64,000 nt of DNA, taken from assembly GCF_900129655.1 (NCBI RefSeq), contig NZ_FQWK01000002.1, positions 1 through 64,000 of the forward strand, read 5' to 3'. The notes beneath the pieces are model-generated. The model searched no databases. It saw only the letters and a program-made list of their open reading frames with translations, and was not told the DNA's origin. Of this stretch, positions 55,682 through 64,000 are shown one piece after another (position 1 is the first letter of the stretch; every line of letters begins with the position of its first letter). The DNA comes from Bacteroides clarus YIT 12056. Lineage in GTDB: Bacteria; Bacteroidota; Bacteroidia; Bacteroidales; Bacteroidaceae. The translations under genes were made by a program, and so were the position numbers.

Positions 55682-55768
55682 CTTTATGATATTAACTTTT
55701 TGCGATATATCTGTTAACTTCTCACGTCTAAGCAAGTTAACAGAATATTCCGCAAACTATTTTCCAGC

Positions 55769-56371
55769 TTATTTCTTTGCGGGAGAAGAGTATCTTGCAT
55801 TCAAACCGTCCAAGATTTCACGGGTAATGTTATAAATACTGTCGGCATACAACAGATTGTCAAAGCCGGTATTGCTGATAATCATACTGTAACCCTTGGT
55901 CTTGTTATATTCCTTCAAAAAAGCGTTGATAGAGTCACGCAACTGCAAACTGTTCTTTTCGTTCTCGCTCATCAGTTCAGACTGCAATTTATTACCCAAG
56001 TTCTGCAAGTCCTGTTCCAATTTAGCGATACGGTTATATTCCTGTTGAGCGCGCTCCTGTGTCAGATAAGCATTATTCTGGACTTTAGTTTGGAATTCTT
56101 GTTTCTGACGGTCAAGGTCCTTAGCTTTCTGGTTCAAAGTCAAACGTACATTTTCGCTCTTCTTTACCATTGCTTCATTTAAATCGACGCAGTAGTTATA
56201 TTTTGCCAAAAGCGTATCTATTTCTACATAAGCAATTTTCATTCCGGATAGTCCGGCTGCTTGTGCTGATGCGTTTGTCGTCTGATTATCCGCTTTACCA
56301 GCGCATTGAGAAAATAAAACGATTAGTGCAAGAGCTGCCAAACCGTTTACGAGGTAGTTTAATCTCTTCAT
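55769..56371 (-). CDS. OmpH/Skp-family periplasmic chaperone-like lipoprotein
   Basis: A 200-residue protein with a lipoprotein signal (LFSQCAG, Cys23). Residues about 45-180 follow the OmpH/Skp plan: GMKIAYVEIDTLLAKYN, a long charged coiled coil (LNQKAKDLDRQKQEFQTKVQNN), and the terminal beta motif KGYSMIISNTGFDNLLYAD. Skp proteins hold unfolded outer-membrane proteins in the periplasm; Bacteroidetes often carry several OmpH-type copies, some acylated. It is 29 bp after the small membrane protein gene and shares its promoter. Confidence 0.88.
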   Translation of the reverse strand: MKRLNYLVNGLAALALIVLFSQCAGKADNQTTNASAQAAGLSGMKIAYVEIDTLLAKYNYCVDLNEAMVKKSENVRLTLNQKAKDLDRQKQEFQTKVQNNAYLTQERAQQEYNRIAKLEQDLQNLGNKLQSELMSENEKNSLQLRDSINAFLKEYNKTKGYSMIISNTGFDNLLYADSIYNITREILDGLNARYSSPAKK

Positions 56372-56400
56372 AATTTGTAAAAATATTGATTTTAGTTTAT

Positions 56401-56640
56401 TTAGTTCATACTATCGTTTAAGGTTTTCTCCAGTTCGTCAATAGAGAAACGGCTCTTCTTTTGTGCATCTCTGTCTTGCGACTGCACGCACCCGATTCCT
56501 CTATCCCGCATCGCTTTATTGCCGCTAACGTGTCCGTTAGGAAATCTGCCGCCTTTCACAAAAAAGACCTTTACGCCCAATAAAACAATGCAAATAGCAA
56601 CTATTAACAAAGTTATCAATAATGTACCAAGCATTTCCAT
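56401..56640 (-). CDS. Small single-span membrane protein, conserved Bacteroidetes type
   Basis: A 79-residue protein starting MEMLGTLLITLLIV; a longer reading would need a TTG start 12 codons earlier and is rejected. Residues 1-25 form one membrane span, followed by KGGRFPNGHVSGNKAMRDRGIGCVQSQDRDAQ, a basic tail with one Cys. The pattern is familiar from short conserved proteins next to core genes in Bacteroides, with no known function. It is co-transcribed with the OmpH/Skp-like gene. Confidence 0.72.
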   Translation of the reverse strand: MEMLGTLLITLLIVAICIVLLGVKVFFVKGGRFPNGHVSGNKAMRDRGIGCVQSQDRDAQKKSRFSIDELEKTLNDSMN

Positions 56641-56726
56641 TAATTTTGTTGCACAAAACAGAATATCATTCGGCAAAACGCATTTGAATTTTGTTTTTAC
56701 TTTTAGATTGCACTGTTTTGTGGGTG

Positions 56727-56734
56727 CAAATATA
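56727..56734 (-). promoter_or_regulatory. -7 box of the small membrane protein/OmpH unit
   Basis: TATATTTG on the minus strand, about 87 bp upstream of the chosen ATG at 56640. It is a full TAnnTTTG match; the -33 element is not clear. Confidence 0.45.
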
Positions 56735-56911
56735 GGGCTTTGGTTGGACTAAGCATCCTTTTTTACTCTAAAAAAAGAGAAAGGGAAATAAAATAGCCAA
56801 TCAATTTAACCAACTTTAGCAATGAGAGGTTAATTCGTACAAGAATTGAATTTCAAAAACAGAAGATTAGAATACACATCAGTGTGTCCTGTCTGCTATA
56901 AACAATAAGAT

Positions 56912-58372
56912 ATGGAAAAAAAAGACTTGAAACCGGCCGGCGTGTTCCACTATTTTGAGGAAATCTGCCAAGTGCCGCGTCCTTCCAAGAAGGAAGAAAA
57001 GATTATTGCTTTTCTAAAAGCATTCGGAGAAAAACATAAGTTGGAGACAAAGGTTGATGAAGCCGGAAACGTACTGATTAAGAAGCCTGCCACTCCGGGC
57101 ATGGAAAACCGTAAAACTGTCGTACTCCAGTCTCACGTGGACATGGTATGCGAAAAGAATAACGATGTGAAACATGATTTCCTCACCGACCCTATCGAAA
57201 CAGAAATAGACGGAGAATGGTTAAAAGCCAAAGGTACGACGCTGGGAGCGGATAACGGCATCGGTGTAGCAACCGAGCTGGCTATTCTCGCTGACAACAG
57301 CATTGAACACGGCCCTGTCGAATGCCTGTTCACCGTAGATGAGGAAACAGGACTGACCGGCGCCTTTGCCTTGCAAGAGGGCTTCATGAGCGGTGACATT
57401 CTCTTGAACCTCGATTCCGAAGATGAGGGAGAACTGTTCATCGGCTGCGCAGGCGGTATAGACTCTGTTGCCGAGTTTACTTATAAAGAAGTAGACGTGC
57501 CTTCCGGATATTTCTCTTGTAAAGTACAGGTAAAAGGACTGAAAGGCGGACATTCCGGTGGCGACATCCATTTAGGACGCGGTAACGCCAACAAATTACT
57601 GAACCGTTTCCTGAGCCAGGCTTTCAAAAAGTACGATATGTATCTCTGCGAAATAGACGGCGGTAACCTGCGTAATGCCATCGCACGCGAAGCGCATGCA
57701 GTCATCGCCATCCCCGAAGCAGACAAACACGCGTTACGCACCGACTTAAACGTATTCGCCGCCCAAGCGGAAGCAGAATATGCGGTAGCAGACCCAGATT
57801 TACAGTTTACTCTCGAATCGGAAAATCCCCGTACCAAGGCTATCGATAAAGATACGACTAAGCGTCTGTTACAAGCCCTTTATGCAGCTCCGCACGGAGT
57901 ATATGCCATGAGTCAGGATATTCCGGGCCTGGTAGAAACTTCCACCAACCTGGCATCCGTAAAAATGAAACCGGACAATATCATCCGTATCGAAACCAGC
58001 CAGCGCAGCTCTACCGAGTCTTCCAAACAGGACATCGCCAATATGGTACGCACCGTATTCGAGATGGCAGGAGCAAACGTTTCCTTCGGCGACGGCTATC
58101 CGGGCTGGAAACCCAACCCGCACTCGGAAATTCTGGAAGTCGCAGCCGAATCATATAAACGGCTGTTCGGTGTAGACGCTCAGATAAAGGCCATCCATGC
58201 CGGACTGGAATGCGGATTATTCCTCGACAAGTATCCCTCTTTGGATATGATTTCCTTCGGTCCTACCCTGCAAGGAGTACATTCGCCCGACGAACGGATG
58301 CTTATTCCCACCGTACAGAAATTCTGGGATCATTTGCTGGATATATTGAAACATATCCCCGCCAAGAATTAA
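56912..58372 (+). CDS. pepD: Aminoacyl-histidine dipeptidase (M20 peptidase PepD)
   Basis: A 486-residue cytosolic di-zinc peptidase. Metal and catalytic residues of M20C: His75 and Asp77 (LQSHVDMVCEKN), Asp114 (LGADNGIG), Glu144/Glu145 (VDEETGLTGA), and GLKGGHSGGDIHLGRGNAN in the lid domain, with the final His in GVHSPDERM. It cleaves dipeptides such as Xaa-His (carnosine-like). Length and motif order are normal. It is the first plus-strand gene after 56 kb of minus-strand genes; base composition changes to the G+C-richer core type here. The following gene begins in its stop codon (TAATG). Confidence 0.93.
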   Translation: MEKKDLKPAGVFHYFEEICQVPRPSKKEEKIIAFLKAFGEKHKLETKVDEAGNVLIKKPATPGMENRKTVVLQSHVDMVCEKNNDVKHDFLTDPIETEIDGEWLKAKGTTLGADNGIGVATELAILADNSIEHGPVECLFTVDEETGLTGAFALQEGFMSGDILLNLDSEDEGELFIGCAGGIDSVAEFTYKEVDVPSGYFSCKVQVKGLKGGHSGGDIHLGRGNANKLLNRFLSQAFKKYDMYLCEIDGGNLRNAIAREAHAVIAIPEADKHALRTDLNVFAAQAEAEYAVADPDLQFTLESENPRTKAIDKDTTKRLLQALYAAPHGVYAMSQDIPGLVETSTNLASVKMKPDNIIRIETSQRSSTESSKQDIANMVRTVFEMAGANVSFGDGYPGWKPNPHSEILEVAAESYKRLFGVDAQIKAIHAGLECGLFLDKYPSLDMISFGPTLQGVHSPDERMLIPTVQKFWDHLLDILKHIPAKN

Positions 58373-59484
58373 TGAACATACCAATACGGAGATACAAAGA
58401 AAAGATGCGGAGCAAAAAAAGAAGTGCTCCGCTTCTTTTTATCTCTCTATCCGCTTTAACGCTTCTTACTTTCGCATCTTCTTTATACGGACAGACAAAG
58501 AAAGACACCCTTACCTTTCGCGTCATGGGTTATAACGTAGAAAACCTGTTTGATTGCCGTCATGACACCCTGAAAAACGATTATGAATTCCTATCCGATG
58601 CCGTCCGGCACTGGAACTACTCTAAATACAAAAAGAAGTTAGACGCCGTTGCACGTGTTATTATTGCCGTAGGCGAATGGTCTCCGCCTGCATTAGTAGC
58701 CCTCTGTGAAGTAGAGAATGACAGTGTATTGCGTGACCTTACCCGTTACTCTGTCCTGCGTGAAGCCGATTACCGTTATGTCATTACACACTCTCCCGAC
58801 GAACGGGGTATCAATGTAGCGCTGCTTTATCAAAGGGGACTTTTTAAATTACTGTCCGGCCAAAGCTATTCGGTAACGAAAGCCCATAAAAGCAACCGCC
58901 CCACACGCGATATCCTTCATGTCAGCGGCTTACTTTTAAATAAAGACACGCTGGATGTATTTGTCGTTCACTTTCCGTCCCGTTCCGGCGGGGCTAAGGC
59001 GTCCGAGCCCTACCGTCTGTCAGCCGCACAAAGATTGAAGGAAGTAACAGACAGCCTGTTCCGGGTCCGTACTCACCCTCAAATAATCGTTATGGGAGAC
59101 TTCAATGATTATCCCTGCAATAAGTCCGTACAAAAGATACTGAGAGCAGGAGTTCCGCCGATAGAAGCGGATTCTTCAGACACCCGCGCTCTTTACCATC
59201 TTTTAGCAAGAAAAAACATTGCCGACAAACATTTCGGCAGTTATAAATATCAAGGAGAATGGGGACTGCTCGACCATATCATTCTTTCCGGCAACCTGCT
59301 AATAACAGATTCTCCGTTATCTACCGCAGAAGCTAAAGCCGGCATATTCAGTGCTCCTTTTCTTCTGACTGAAGATAAGAAATACGGAGACAGCCAGCCT
59401 TTCCGCACCTACTACGGTATGAAATATCAAGCGGGATACAGCGACCACCTTCCCGTATGGGCGGAGTTTACATTACGATATTAA
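58372..59484 (+). CDS. Exported endonuclease/exonuclease/phosphatase-family protein
   Basis: A 370-residue protein. The ATG at 58372 overlaps the pepD stop; an ATG at 58405 (MRSKKRSAPLLFISL) gives a tighter signal peptide and is the alternative. Longer readings inside pepD are rejected. EEP residues: FRVMGYNVENLFD, ALCEVEND, VVHFPSRSGG, IVMGDFNDYP and YSDHLPVWAEF with the last His. Such secreted proteins in Bacteroides may be nucleases or phosphodiesterases; the substrate is unknown. It meets the MscS gene tail to tail with stop codons overlapping by 3 bp. Confidence 0.85.
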   Translation: MNIPIRRYKEKMRSKKRSAPLLFISLSALTLLTFASSLYGQTKKDTLTFRVMGYNVENLFDCRHDTLKNDYEFLSDAVRHWNYSKYKKKLDAVARVIIAVGEWSPPALVALCEVENDSVLRDLTRYSVLREADYRYVITHSPDERGINVALLYQRGLFKLLSGQSYSVTKAHKSNRPTRDILHVSGLLLNKDTLDVFVVHFPSRSGGAKASEPYRLSAAQRLKEVTDSLFRVRTHPQIIVMGDFNDYPCNKSVQKILRAGVPPIEADSSDTRALYHLLARKNIADKHFGSYKYQGEWGLLDHIILSGNLLITDSPLSTAEAKAGIFSAPFLLTEDKKYGDSQPFRTYYGMKYQAGYSDHLPVWAEFTLRY

Positions 59485-60650
59485 TCGGAATACTGATAGA
59501 GCTTCAAATCAAACTTACCCACCATCACCAGCAAGTGGTCGAAAATATCGGACTGAATACGTTCGTATTCCTTCCACACCTTATTACGCGAGAAGAAATA
59601 GACCTGAATGGGAACTCCATAGGTAGTAGGTTCCTTTTGGCTGATAATTAAATCCAAATCCTGATTTACAACCGGGAGACTGCATAGATACCTTTCAATA
59701 TAGATACGATAAAGCTGTGCATTGGTAGGCACTTCCCCTTCGGCCGGCTGATAATCCGCCATTAAAGGAACATCCTTACGAATGGTATCCAGCATATCCG
59801 GAGTACAGAATTTCAAGGTAGTCATATCCAGATAAATATTCTTATTCACACGACGCCCGCCACTCTCCTGCATTCCGCGCCAGTTTTGGAAAGAGTTATT
59901 CACCAATGTATAAGGCGGTACGGTAGAAATCGTATTATCCCAATTCCGTATTTTCACCGTGTTCAAAGTAATTTCTTCCACAGTACCGTTGGCGGTATTA
60001 TTGGGCAAGGCTATCCAGTCGCCGATGCGCAGCATATCATTGGCGGAGAGCTGCACCCCCGCCACAAATCCGAGAATACTGTCTTTGAATACCAGCATCA
60101 ACACAGCCGCCGACGCCCCCAAACCCGCAAACAAAGTCATCGGGGATTTATTCACCAGCACCGCAATGATAATAATACCGCCGATAAAGAACAATAATAC
60201 CTGCAGAACCTGCACAAAGCCTTTCATCGGACGATTCTTCTGTTTGTCCCTTGCATTGTACACATCCAGCATCACCAGCAGCAAACCATTGATAGTAAAC
60301 AGTATTGCGGCGATGATATACACCGCACATATTTTCTGTGAGAACTCCAGGATTTCCTTCCCCCGCACAAAGGCCAGAGGTAATAAAAAATACACCAATA
60401 TACCGGGCAGGATATGAATAAGATGATGCACTACCCTGCGCTTCATCAGCAGTGTATTCCACTGGTGGGGCGCGCGCTTCGTATAATGCCTCATCCCTCC
60501 TACGAATATGGCCTGACACAGATAATCCAGCCCTATTGACACGCCTATCATCAATACGGCAATTATCGTTTCATCAAACATGTTCGCAAGTTTCGGGTCT
60601 ACTCCCCAATCGATGAGGATTTTATTCATCCAGCTTCCTAAACTCATCAT
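59481..60650 (-). CDS. MscS-family mechanosensitive channel (YbdG-type)
   Basis: A 389-residue inner-membrane protein with about five membrane spans (residues 25-200) and an MscS domain. The pore-lining segment is PMTLFAGLGASAAVLMLVFKD, with alternating Gly/Ala, then SILGFVAGVQLSANDMLRIGDWI and GTVEEITLNTVKIRNWDN, the beta domain. It opens under hypo-osmotic stress. It converges with the EEP gene; 97 bp separate it from the PAP2 gene upstream. No promoter box was recognised. Confidence 0.92.
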   Translation of the reverse strand: MMSLGSWMNKILIDWGVDPKLANMFDETIIAVLMIGVSIGLDYLCQAIFVGGMRHYTKRAPHQWNTLLMKRRVVHHLIHILPGILVYFLLPLAFVRGKEILEFSQKICAVYIIAAILFTINGLLLVMLDVYNARDKQKNRPMKGFVQVLQVLLFFIGGIIIIAVLVNKSPMTLFAGLGASAAVLMLVFKDSILGFVAGVQLSANDMLRIGDWIALPNNTANGTVEEITLNTVKIRNWDNTISTVPPYTLVNNSFQNWRGMQESGGRRVNKNIYLDMTTLKFCTPDMLDTIRKDVPLMADYQPAEGEVPTNAQLYRIYIERYLCSLPVVNQDLDLIISQKEPTTYGVPIQVYFFSRNKVWKEYERIQSDIFDHLLVMVGKFDLKLYQYSD

Positions 60651-60747
60651 AAGTATCTGTTTTATTAGTCTATCGATAAAGATAACAAATCAAAAGGAAA
60701 GATGTTTATTTACTCTTTGCCCGGAAGAAGCTGGCATAAAAGAGACG

Positions 60748-61422
60748 CTACAACAAGGTTCGCATCAATGCGTAAACCAGAATGCCGAGCGTGGTAATCC
60801 CCCCTACCCAGATTGGAACAAGGATATGCTTATAATGCTCTTGCCGCTTATATCGGCACAACCGGCTGAAAAGCCAGTAACAGAGAGAAGCGCCTACAAA
60901 GCCGACAAAAGCGCCTACAAATAAATCACCCGGATAATGCACTCCCAGATAAGAACGGGAATAGCATGTCAACAACGCCCATAACATAATGAACCAGTTC
61001 AAGGAGCGGTTACGAAACAGATAGAACAAGAAGAAAGCCAGCCCGAACGTATTGGCGGCATGGCAGGATGGAAAACCGTATCGTCCGCCCCTATAACCGT
61101 TTACTATCTGTACGAACTCCGAGATAGGATTCTCCAGGTTCGCCGGACGGGGTCTGCATACCAACGGACGGATAACAGTCGCTCCCATCTGGTCGGCAAA
61201 AGTTATCGTCAGCGCAATGGCCACTGCGCAGCCTATGGCCACCTTCCAATGCAAGTTACGTACTATCACATAGAAAAGAGCTACATACAAGGGTACCCAA
61301 ATCCACTTCCCGCTAAAGGCATACATGAAAAAGTCCGCCCATTCGGCACGCCATCCGTTGATAGCGAGCAACAGGTCGGTATCTATTTCCACCAACCCCG
61401 ACAAAACATCCGCTAATATCAT
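60748..61422 (-). CDS. PAP2-family membrane phosphatase
   Basis: A 224-residue protein with six predicted spans and the PAP2 phosphatase motifs: RPLVCRPRP, the central GFPSCHAANTFG (PSGH-like with Ser and His), and CYSRSYLGVHYPGD (SRxxxxxHxxxD). These enzymes remove phosphate from membrane lipids such as undecaprenyl diphosphate or lipid A precursors. It starts 1 bp after the stop of the LTA-synthase-like gene, so the two are one unit. Lipid A or undecaprenyl recycling is possible but not decided by sequence. Confidence 0.9.
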   Translation of the reverse strand: MILADVLSGLVEIDTDLLLAINGWRAEWADFFMYAFSGKWIWVPLYVALFYVIVRNLHWKVAIGCAVAIALTITFADQMGATVIRPLVCRPRPANLENPISEFVQIVNGYRGGRYGFPSCHAANTFGLAFFLFYLFRNRSLNWFIMLWALLTCYSRSYLGVHYPGDLFVGAFVGFVGASLCYWLFSRLCRYKRQEHYKHILVPIWVGGITTLGILVYALMRTLL

Positions 61423-61423
61423 T

Positions 61424-63322
61424 CTATCTTTTGGCTATATCGTCATACAACTTCTGCAGATAAGCCTGTCCCAAAGAAAGGTTCTGTCCTTTCTTCGAGC
61501 CTTCATCCACGGCTATTGCATCCGCTTCATTATTAAATATCAATTGATTGTCCGGAGTCACAAAACCGAAAGCGTCCGGCACGGTGAAGAACGCGAAATG
61601 AGGAGAAGCCGGATTGAGCATGTCTTTACTGAACGTAAACTCGCCATGCGGCACCGACAACTGCGCCAATAAGGTAGCGGCAATATCCTGCTGGGAACCG
61701 TAAACATCGATACGCCTCGGTCCGCGTACCGCACCGCCCACCATTAACAAAGGAATCTGATACCTGTCTATTTCAAGATTGCCGATATGTTCGGGATAGG
61801 CTCCCAAATGGTCAGGCACAAGTACGATTACCGTGTTCTTCCATTGCGGCAACTCACGGAATTGCTTCACAAAGTCACCGATACAGCTATCCGTATATGC
61901 AAAAGCATTCAAGCGTTCGTTCTCCAAACGGCTGTAAGGAACTTCAAACGGCTCGTGACTGCTGGAAGTTTGCAGCACACGGAAATGCGGTGCATCTTTC
62001 CTTGCCAAACCGCTATCGGCGGCTTCCATTTTCAAATCGTCCAGCAAACGGCGGAATACGAGATGGTCGTGCACCCCCCACTTGCTCAAACGCTCCGACA
62101 CCGGAAAATCCTGATCGGCAACAATATCCTCAAAGCCGGACGACATCAGATAAGAACGCATATTGGTAAAGTCGGCATCACCGCCATAGTAGTATTTCGT
62201 TTTATACCCCGCATTCTTCAAACTGCCTGCAATGGCAGGGATAGACTGCGTTTTACGGGGATATTTCATTATGCTGGTAGTGGGTTGCGCCGGATAACCA
62301 CTCAAGACGGCAACCAATCCGCGGTCGGTACGGAAACTGTTCGCGTAGAAATTCGTAAAGAGCACACCCTCTTGCGCCAGACTATCCAGCTGTACCGCAA
62401 CATCCGGTTCTCCCCCAAGCGTTGTCATAAGCCGTGAAGAGAAGCTCTCCATGATAACAAACAGCACATCGGGATGCTTTACCGTGAACAATGAACGCAA
62501 AGAGTCCGGAGCCTGCCGGAGCGCATCCGCCGCGCTGTCTTTCTTCAAGACAGCAGGGTCTGCCAAACCGGAGAAAATACGGTCGGCCGCATCCGCTTCC
62601 ATAAAACGGTATTGACTGCCGAAGTCCTTTTGTTTGGAAAGGGATTCCATCAAACTGAAAGCCGGATTAATGGCAGCATGGTTCAAGCGTTGGTTAGTGC
62701 TGAAATACACCTTTCCCGTATTCATGGTGGAAACAGTGAAGCCGCCGCGAATCGGAATAAACAATAACCCGGTCAGCAGCAACAGCGCGCCCGACACCCT
62801 CAAACGCCGGTAAGGTATCTTCATGCGTCTGAACGCGCCTTTCCGCAACAGCACGATATAGAATATCCCATATAATACCGCCGCGTAAACAGCCATGGCA
62901 ATAATTCCCCCGATTACCATCCAGACACTGACGCTTGCCACCGCATCTTTGGGCGAAGAAAAGAAATAAAACAAAGGAGTGGCGTCCAACCGGAATCCCC
63001 AGTATTCGTACAAGCCCAAATCGACGGTAAATATAATAGAGAGTAAAACGGAAACGAAGATAAAGTAACCGCACCATATACGGCGGAGAAGATTAGGCAC
63101 AGCCCAGGCGGAACAGATAAAAAGCAATCCCGGAATAGCCGTCAGATAGCCTGCAAGCGACAAGTCCAGCGGCAGTCCGTGCCACATCACACCCAGCCAT
63201 TCCGTCCACGAGACACCTTCGTACAACGGCCGGTAAAAGAGCATGAAAAACGGTTTTTGTAATGCGAATATGCAAACAAACAAGAAATATGTCTTGAGGA
63301 ATCCTATAAGCCTTTCTTTCAT
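61424..63322 (-). CDS. LTA-synthase-like membrane phosphotransferase (alkaline-phosphatase fold)
   Basis: A 632-residue protein: five N-terminal spans (to about 185), then a periplasmic sulfatase/alkaline-phosphatase-fold domain with VKHPDVLFVIMESFSSRLM (metal Glu and nucleophile region), DRGLVAVLSGYPAQP, KYYYGGDADFTNMRSY and VLVPDHLGAYP (Asp-His pair). In Firmicutes this layout makes lipoteichoic acid; in Bacteroidetes such proteins more likely transfer phosphoethanolamine or phosphoglycerol to envelope glycans or lipids. It has a -7 box upstream and shares a unit with the PAP2 gene. Confidence 0.87.
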   Translation of the reverse strand: MKERLIGFLKTYFLFVCIFALQKPFFMLFYRPLYEGVSWTEWLGVMWHGLPLDLSLAGYLTAIPGLLFICSAWAVPNLLRRIWCGYFIFVSVLLSIIFTVDLGLYEYWGFRLDATPLFYFFSSPKDAVASVSVWMVIGGIIAMAVYAAVLYGIFYIVLLRKGAFRRMKIPYRRLRVSGALLLLTGLLFIPIRGGFTVSTMNTGKVYFSTNQRLNHAAINPAFSLMESLSKQKDFGSQYRFMEADAADRIFSGLADPAVLKKDSAADALRQAPDSLRSLFTVKHPDVLFVIMESFSSRLMTTLGGEPDVAVQLDSLAQEGVLFTNFYANSFRTDRGLVAVLSGYPAQPTTSIMKYPRKTQSIPAIAGSLKNAGYKTKYYYGGDADFTNMRSYLMSSGFEDIVADQDFPVSERLSKWGVHDHLVFRRLLDDLKMEAADSGLARKDAPHFRVLQTSSSHEPFEVPYSRLENERLNAFAYTDSCIGDFVKQFRELPQWKNTVIVLVPDHLGAYPEHIGNLEIDRYQIPLLMVGGAVRGPRRIDVYGSQQDIAATLLAQLSVPHGEFTFSKDMLNPASPHFAFFTVPDAFGFVTPDNQLIFNNEADAIAVDEGSKKGQNLSLGQAYLQKLYDDIAKR

Positions 63323-63353
63323 CGGTGCTTTTTCTTAAACTGAATATATTCGG

Positions 63354-63361
63354 CAAAAATA
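63354..63361 (-). promoter_or_regulatory. -7 box of the LTA-synthase-like/PAP2 unit
   Basis: TATTTTTG on the minus strand, 32 bp before the start codon at 63322. A TTG-containing -33 candidate (63388-63385, ATTG) is 23 bp away. Confidence 0.5.
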
Positions 63362-63434
63362 AAGTTTTTTATTCTATTTCTCGCCAATATTGGTTAAGAA
63401 ATACGTGAAAGATAGGCTTATAAGATTTTAAGAG

Positions 63435-64000
63435 TTATCCGTTTACACGTTTATAGTCTTCCAGAAACTTCTTTAATCCGGCATCCGTCAGCGGATGGTT
63501 TAACAGTCCTTTTATGGCGGAAAGCGGGCACGTAGCTACATCCGCCCCCACCTCTATGCACTGAATAATATGCGCCGTATGACGGATGGATGCCGCAAGT
63601 ACCTGAGTGGTATAGCCATAATAGCGGTACATCTCCGCAATCTTACCCACCAGAGCGACACCGTCCTCACAGATGTCATCGAGACGGCCTACAAACGGCG
63701 ACACGTAAGTAGCCCCGGCTTTTGCCGCCAGCAATGCCTGTCCTACGGAAAACACCAGCGTGCAGTTGGTGCGAATGCCTTTTCCCGAGAAGTACTTAAT
63801 GGCTTTTATGCCGTCCGCGATGCAGGGCACTTTCACCACAATATGCGGATTGAGCGCGGCGAGCTCTTCACCTTCCTTAATCATACCTTCATAATCGGTG
63901 GCAATAACCTCCGCGCTGACGTCGCCCTGCACGATATTGCAGATATCCACGTAATGTTTGCGCTGGTTTTCCACCCCTTTGATACCTTCTTTCGCCATGA
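63435..64000 (-). CDS. Fructose-6-phosphate aldolase/transaldolase-like protein, 5' end cut by the window
   Basis: A partial gene: 188 codons are visible and the frame runs out of the window at base 64000. The Met at 63998 is probably internal, because proteins of this family (about 218 residues) start some 30 residues earlier, with a region ending TTNPSL before this Met. The Schiff-base Lys is in HIVVKVPC (visible residue 56). GKGIRTNCTLVFSVGQALLA and the C-terminal LLNHPLTDAGLKKFLEDY match the small transaldolase/FSA group. It makes or splits fructose 6-phosphate, or moves dihydroxyacetone units as a transaldolase in the pentose phosphate pathway. Confidence 0.9.
   Translation of the reverse strand, partial: MAKEGIKGVENQRKHYVDICNIVQGDVSAEVIATDYEGMIKEGEELAALNPHIVVKVPCIADGIKAIKYFSGKGIRTNCTLVFSVGQALLAAKAGATYVSPFVGRLDDICEDGVALVGKIAEMYRYYGYTTQVLAASIRHTAHIIQCIEVGADVATCPLSAIKGLLNHPLTDAGLKKFLEDYKRVNG

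Noticed and set aside
58210..58371. Longer N-terminus for the EEP-family gene
   Set aside because: It would lie wholly inside pepD in another frame and has no signal peptide; the ATG at the pepD stop or 33 bp later is better.
61787..62437. 216-codon plus-strand open frame
   Set aside because: It lies antisense inside the LTA-synthase-like gene, whose motifs are clear; no signal or domain is seen in the shadow frame.
1..64000. CRISPR arrays, tRNA/rRNA genes, insertion sequences, SusC/SusD pairs
   Set aside because: Looked for by eye; no regular direct repeats, cloverleaf ends, transposase motifs, TonB-dependent receptor or SusD-like sequence were recognised.

Overview
This window looks like an accessory region of a gut Bacteroides chromosome that runs into conserved core genes at its right end. 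The signs are a hybrid two-component regulator with an extracytoplasmic propeller sensor, a high density of secreted glycoside hydrolases and polysaccharide lyases with Bacteroidetes-type signal peptides and lipoboxes, TAnnTTTG-type promoter boxes, and the near absence of Shine-Dalgarno sites. By eye the first ~55 kb is clearly A+T-richer than the last ~7 kb. Almost everything before 56.9 kb is read leftwards (minus strand).

Region A (about 0.15-19.9 kb) is a uronic-acid polysaccharide degradation locus. Eight tightly packed minus-strand genes encode a beta-helix protein, a GH95-like enzyme, a PL8 lyase, a GH105, an alginate-lyase-fold (PL38-like) lyase, a GH2, a GH88, and a GH105 fused to a beta-propeller. 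Upstream of them are a hybrid two-component regulator (HTCS) and a further, separate GH105. The lyases would release 4,5-unsaturated uronides and the GH88/GH105 enzymes would remove them. No SusC/SusD pair and no classical sulfatase is inside the window; import genes may lie to the left of base 1.

Region B (about 20.0-34.8 kb) is the most unusual part: eleven consecutive minus-strand genes. They encode two exported cytochrome c proteins (one propeller-dihaem; one with hydrazine-synthase-alpha-like, dihaem and FGE/SUMF1-like regions), a fused ResB-CcsA haem-ligation protein, a secreted propeller, a cupin lipoprotein and a VOC protein. The cytosolic enzymes are LsrF, DhaK, DhaL, a DAHP synthase and a probable FkbO/Hyg5-type chorismatase. 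This suggests a dedicated periplasmic redox system coupled to triose-phosphate/AI-2-like chemistry and a chorismate-derived aromatic product. That is inference; I know of no described system with this composition.

Region C (about 35.0-55.5 kb) is a second glycan locus rich in alpha-galactosidase-type families (GH36, GH27, two GH97, GH31), with a GH28, a GH28-like beta-helix protein, an unclassified six-hairpin enzyme and two paralogous DUF362-like membrane proteins. A clear terminator and candidate promoters divide it into at least three transcription units. A perfect 35-bp inverted repeat lies between regions B and C.

Region D (55.7-64.0 kb) is core: an OmpH/Skp-like lipoprotein and a small membrane protein, PepD, an endonuclease/exonuclease/phosphatase-family secreted protein, an MscS channel, a PAP2 phosphatase, an LTA-synthase-like membrane sulfatase-fold protein, and a fructose-6-phosphate aldolase cut by the window edge. 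No tRNA, rRNA, CRISPR array or insertion sequence was recognised.
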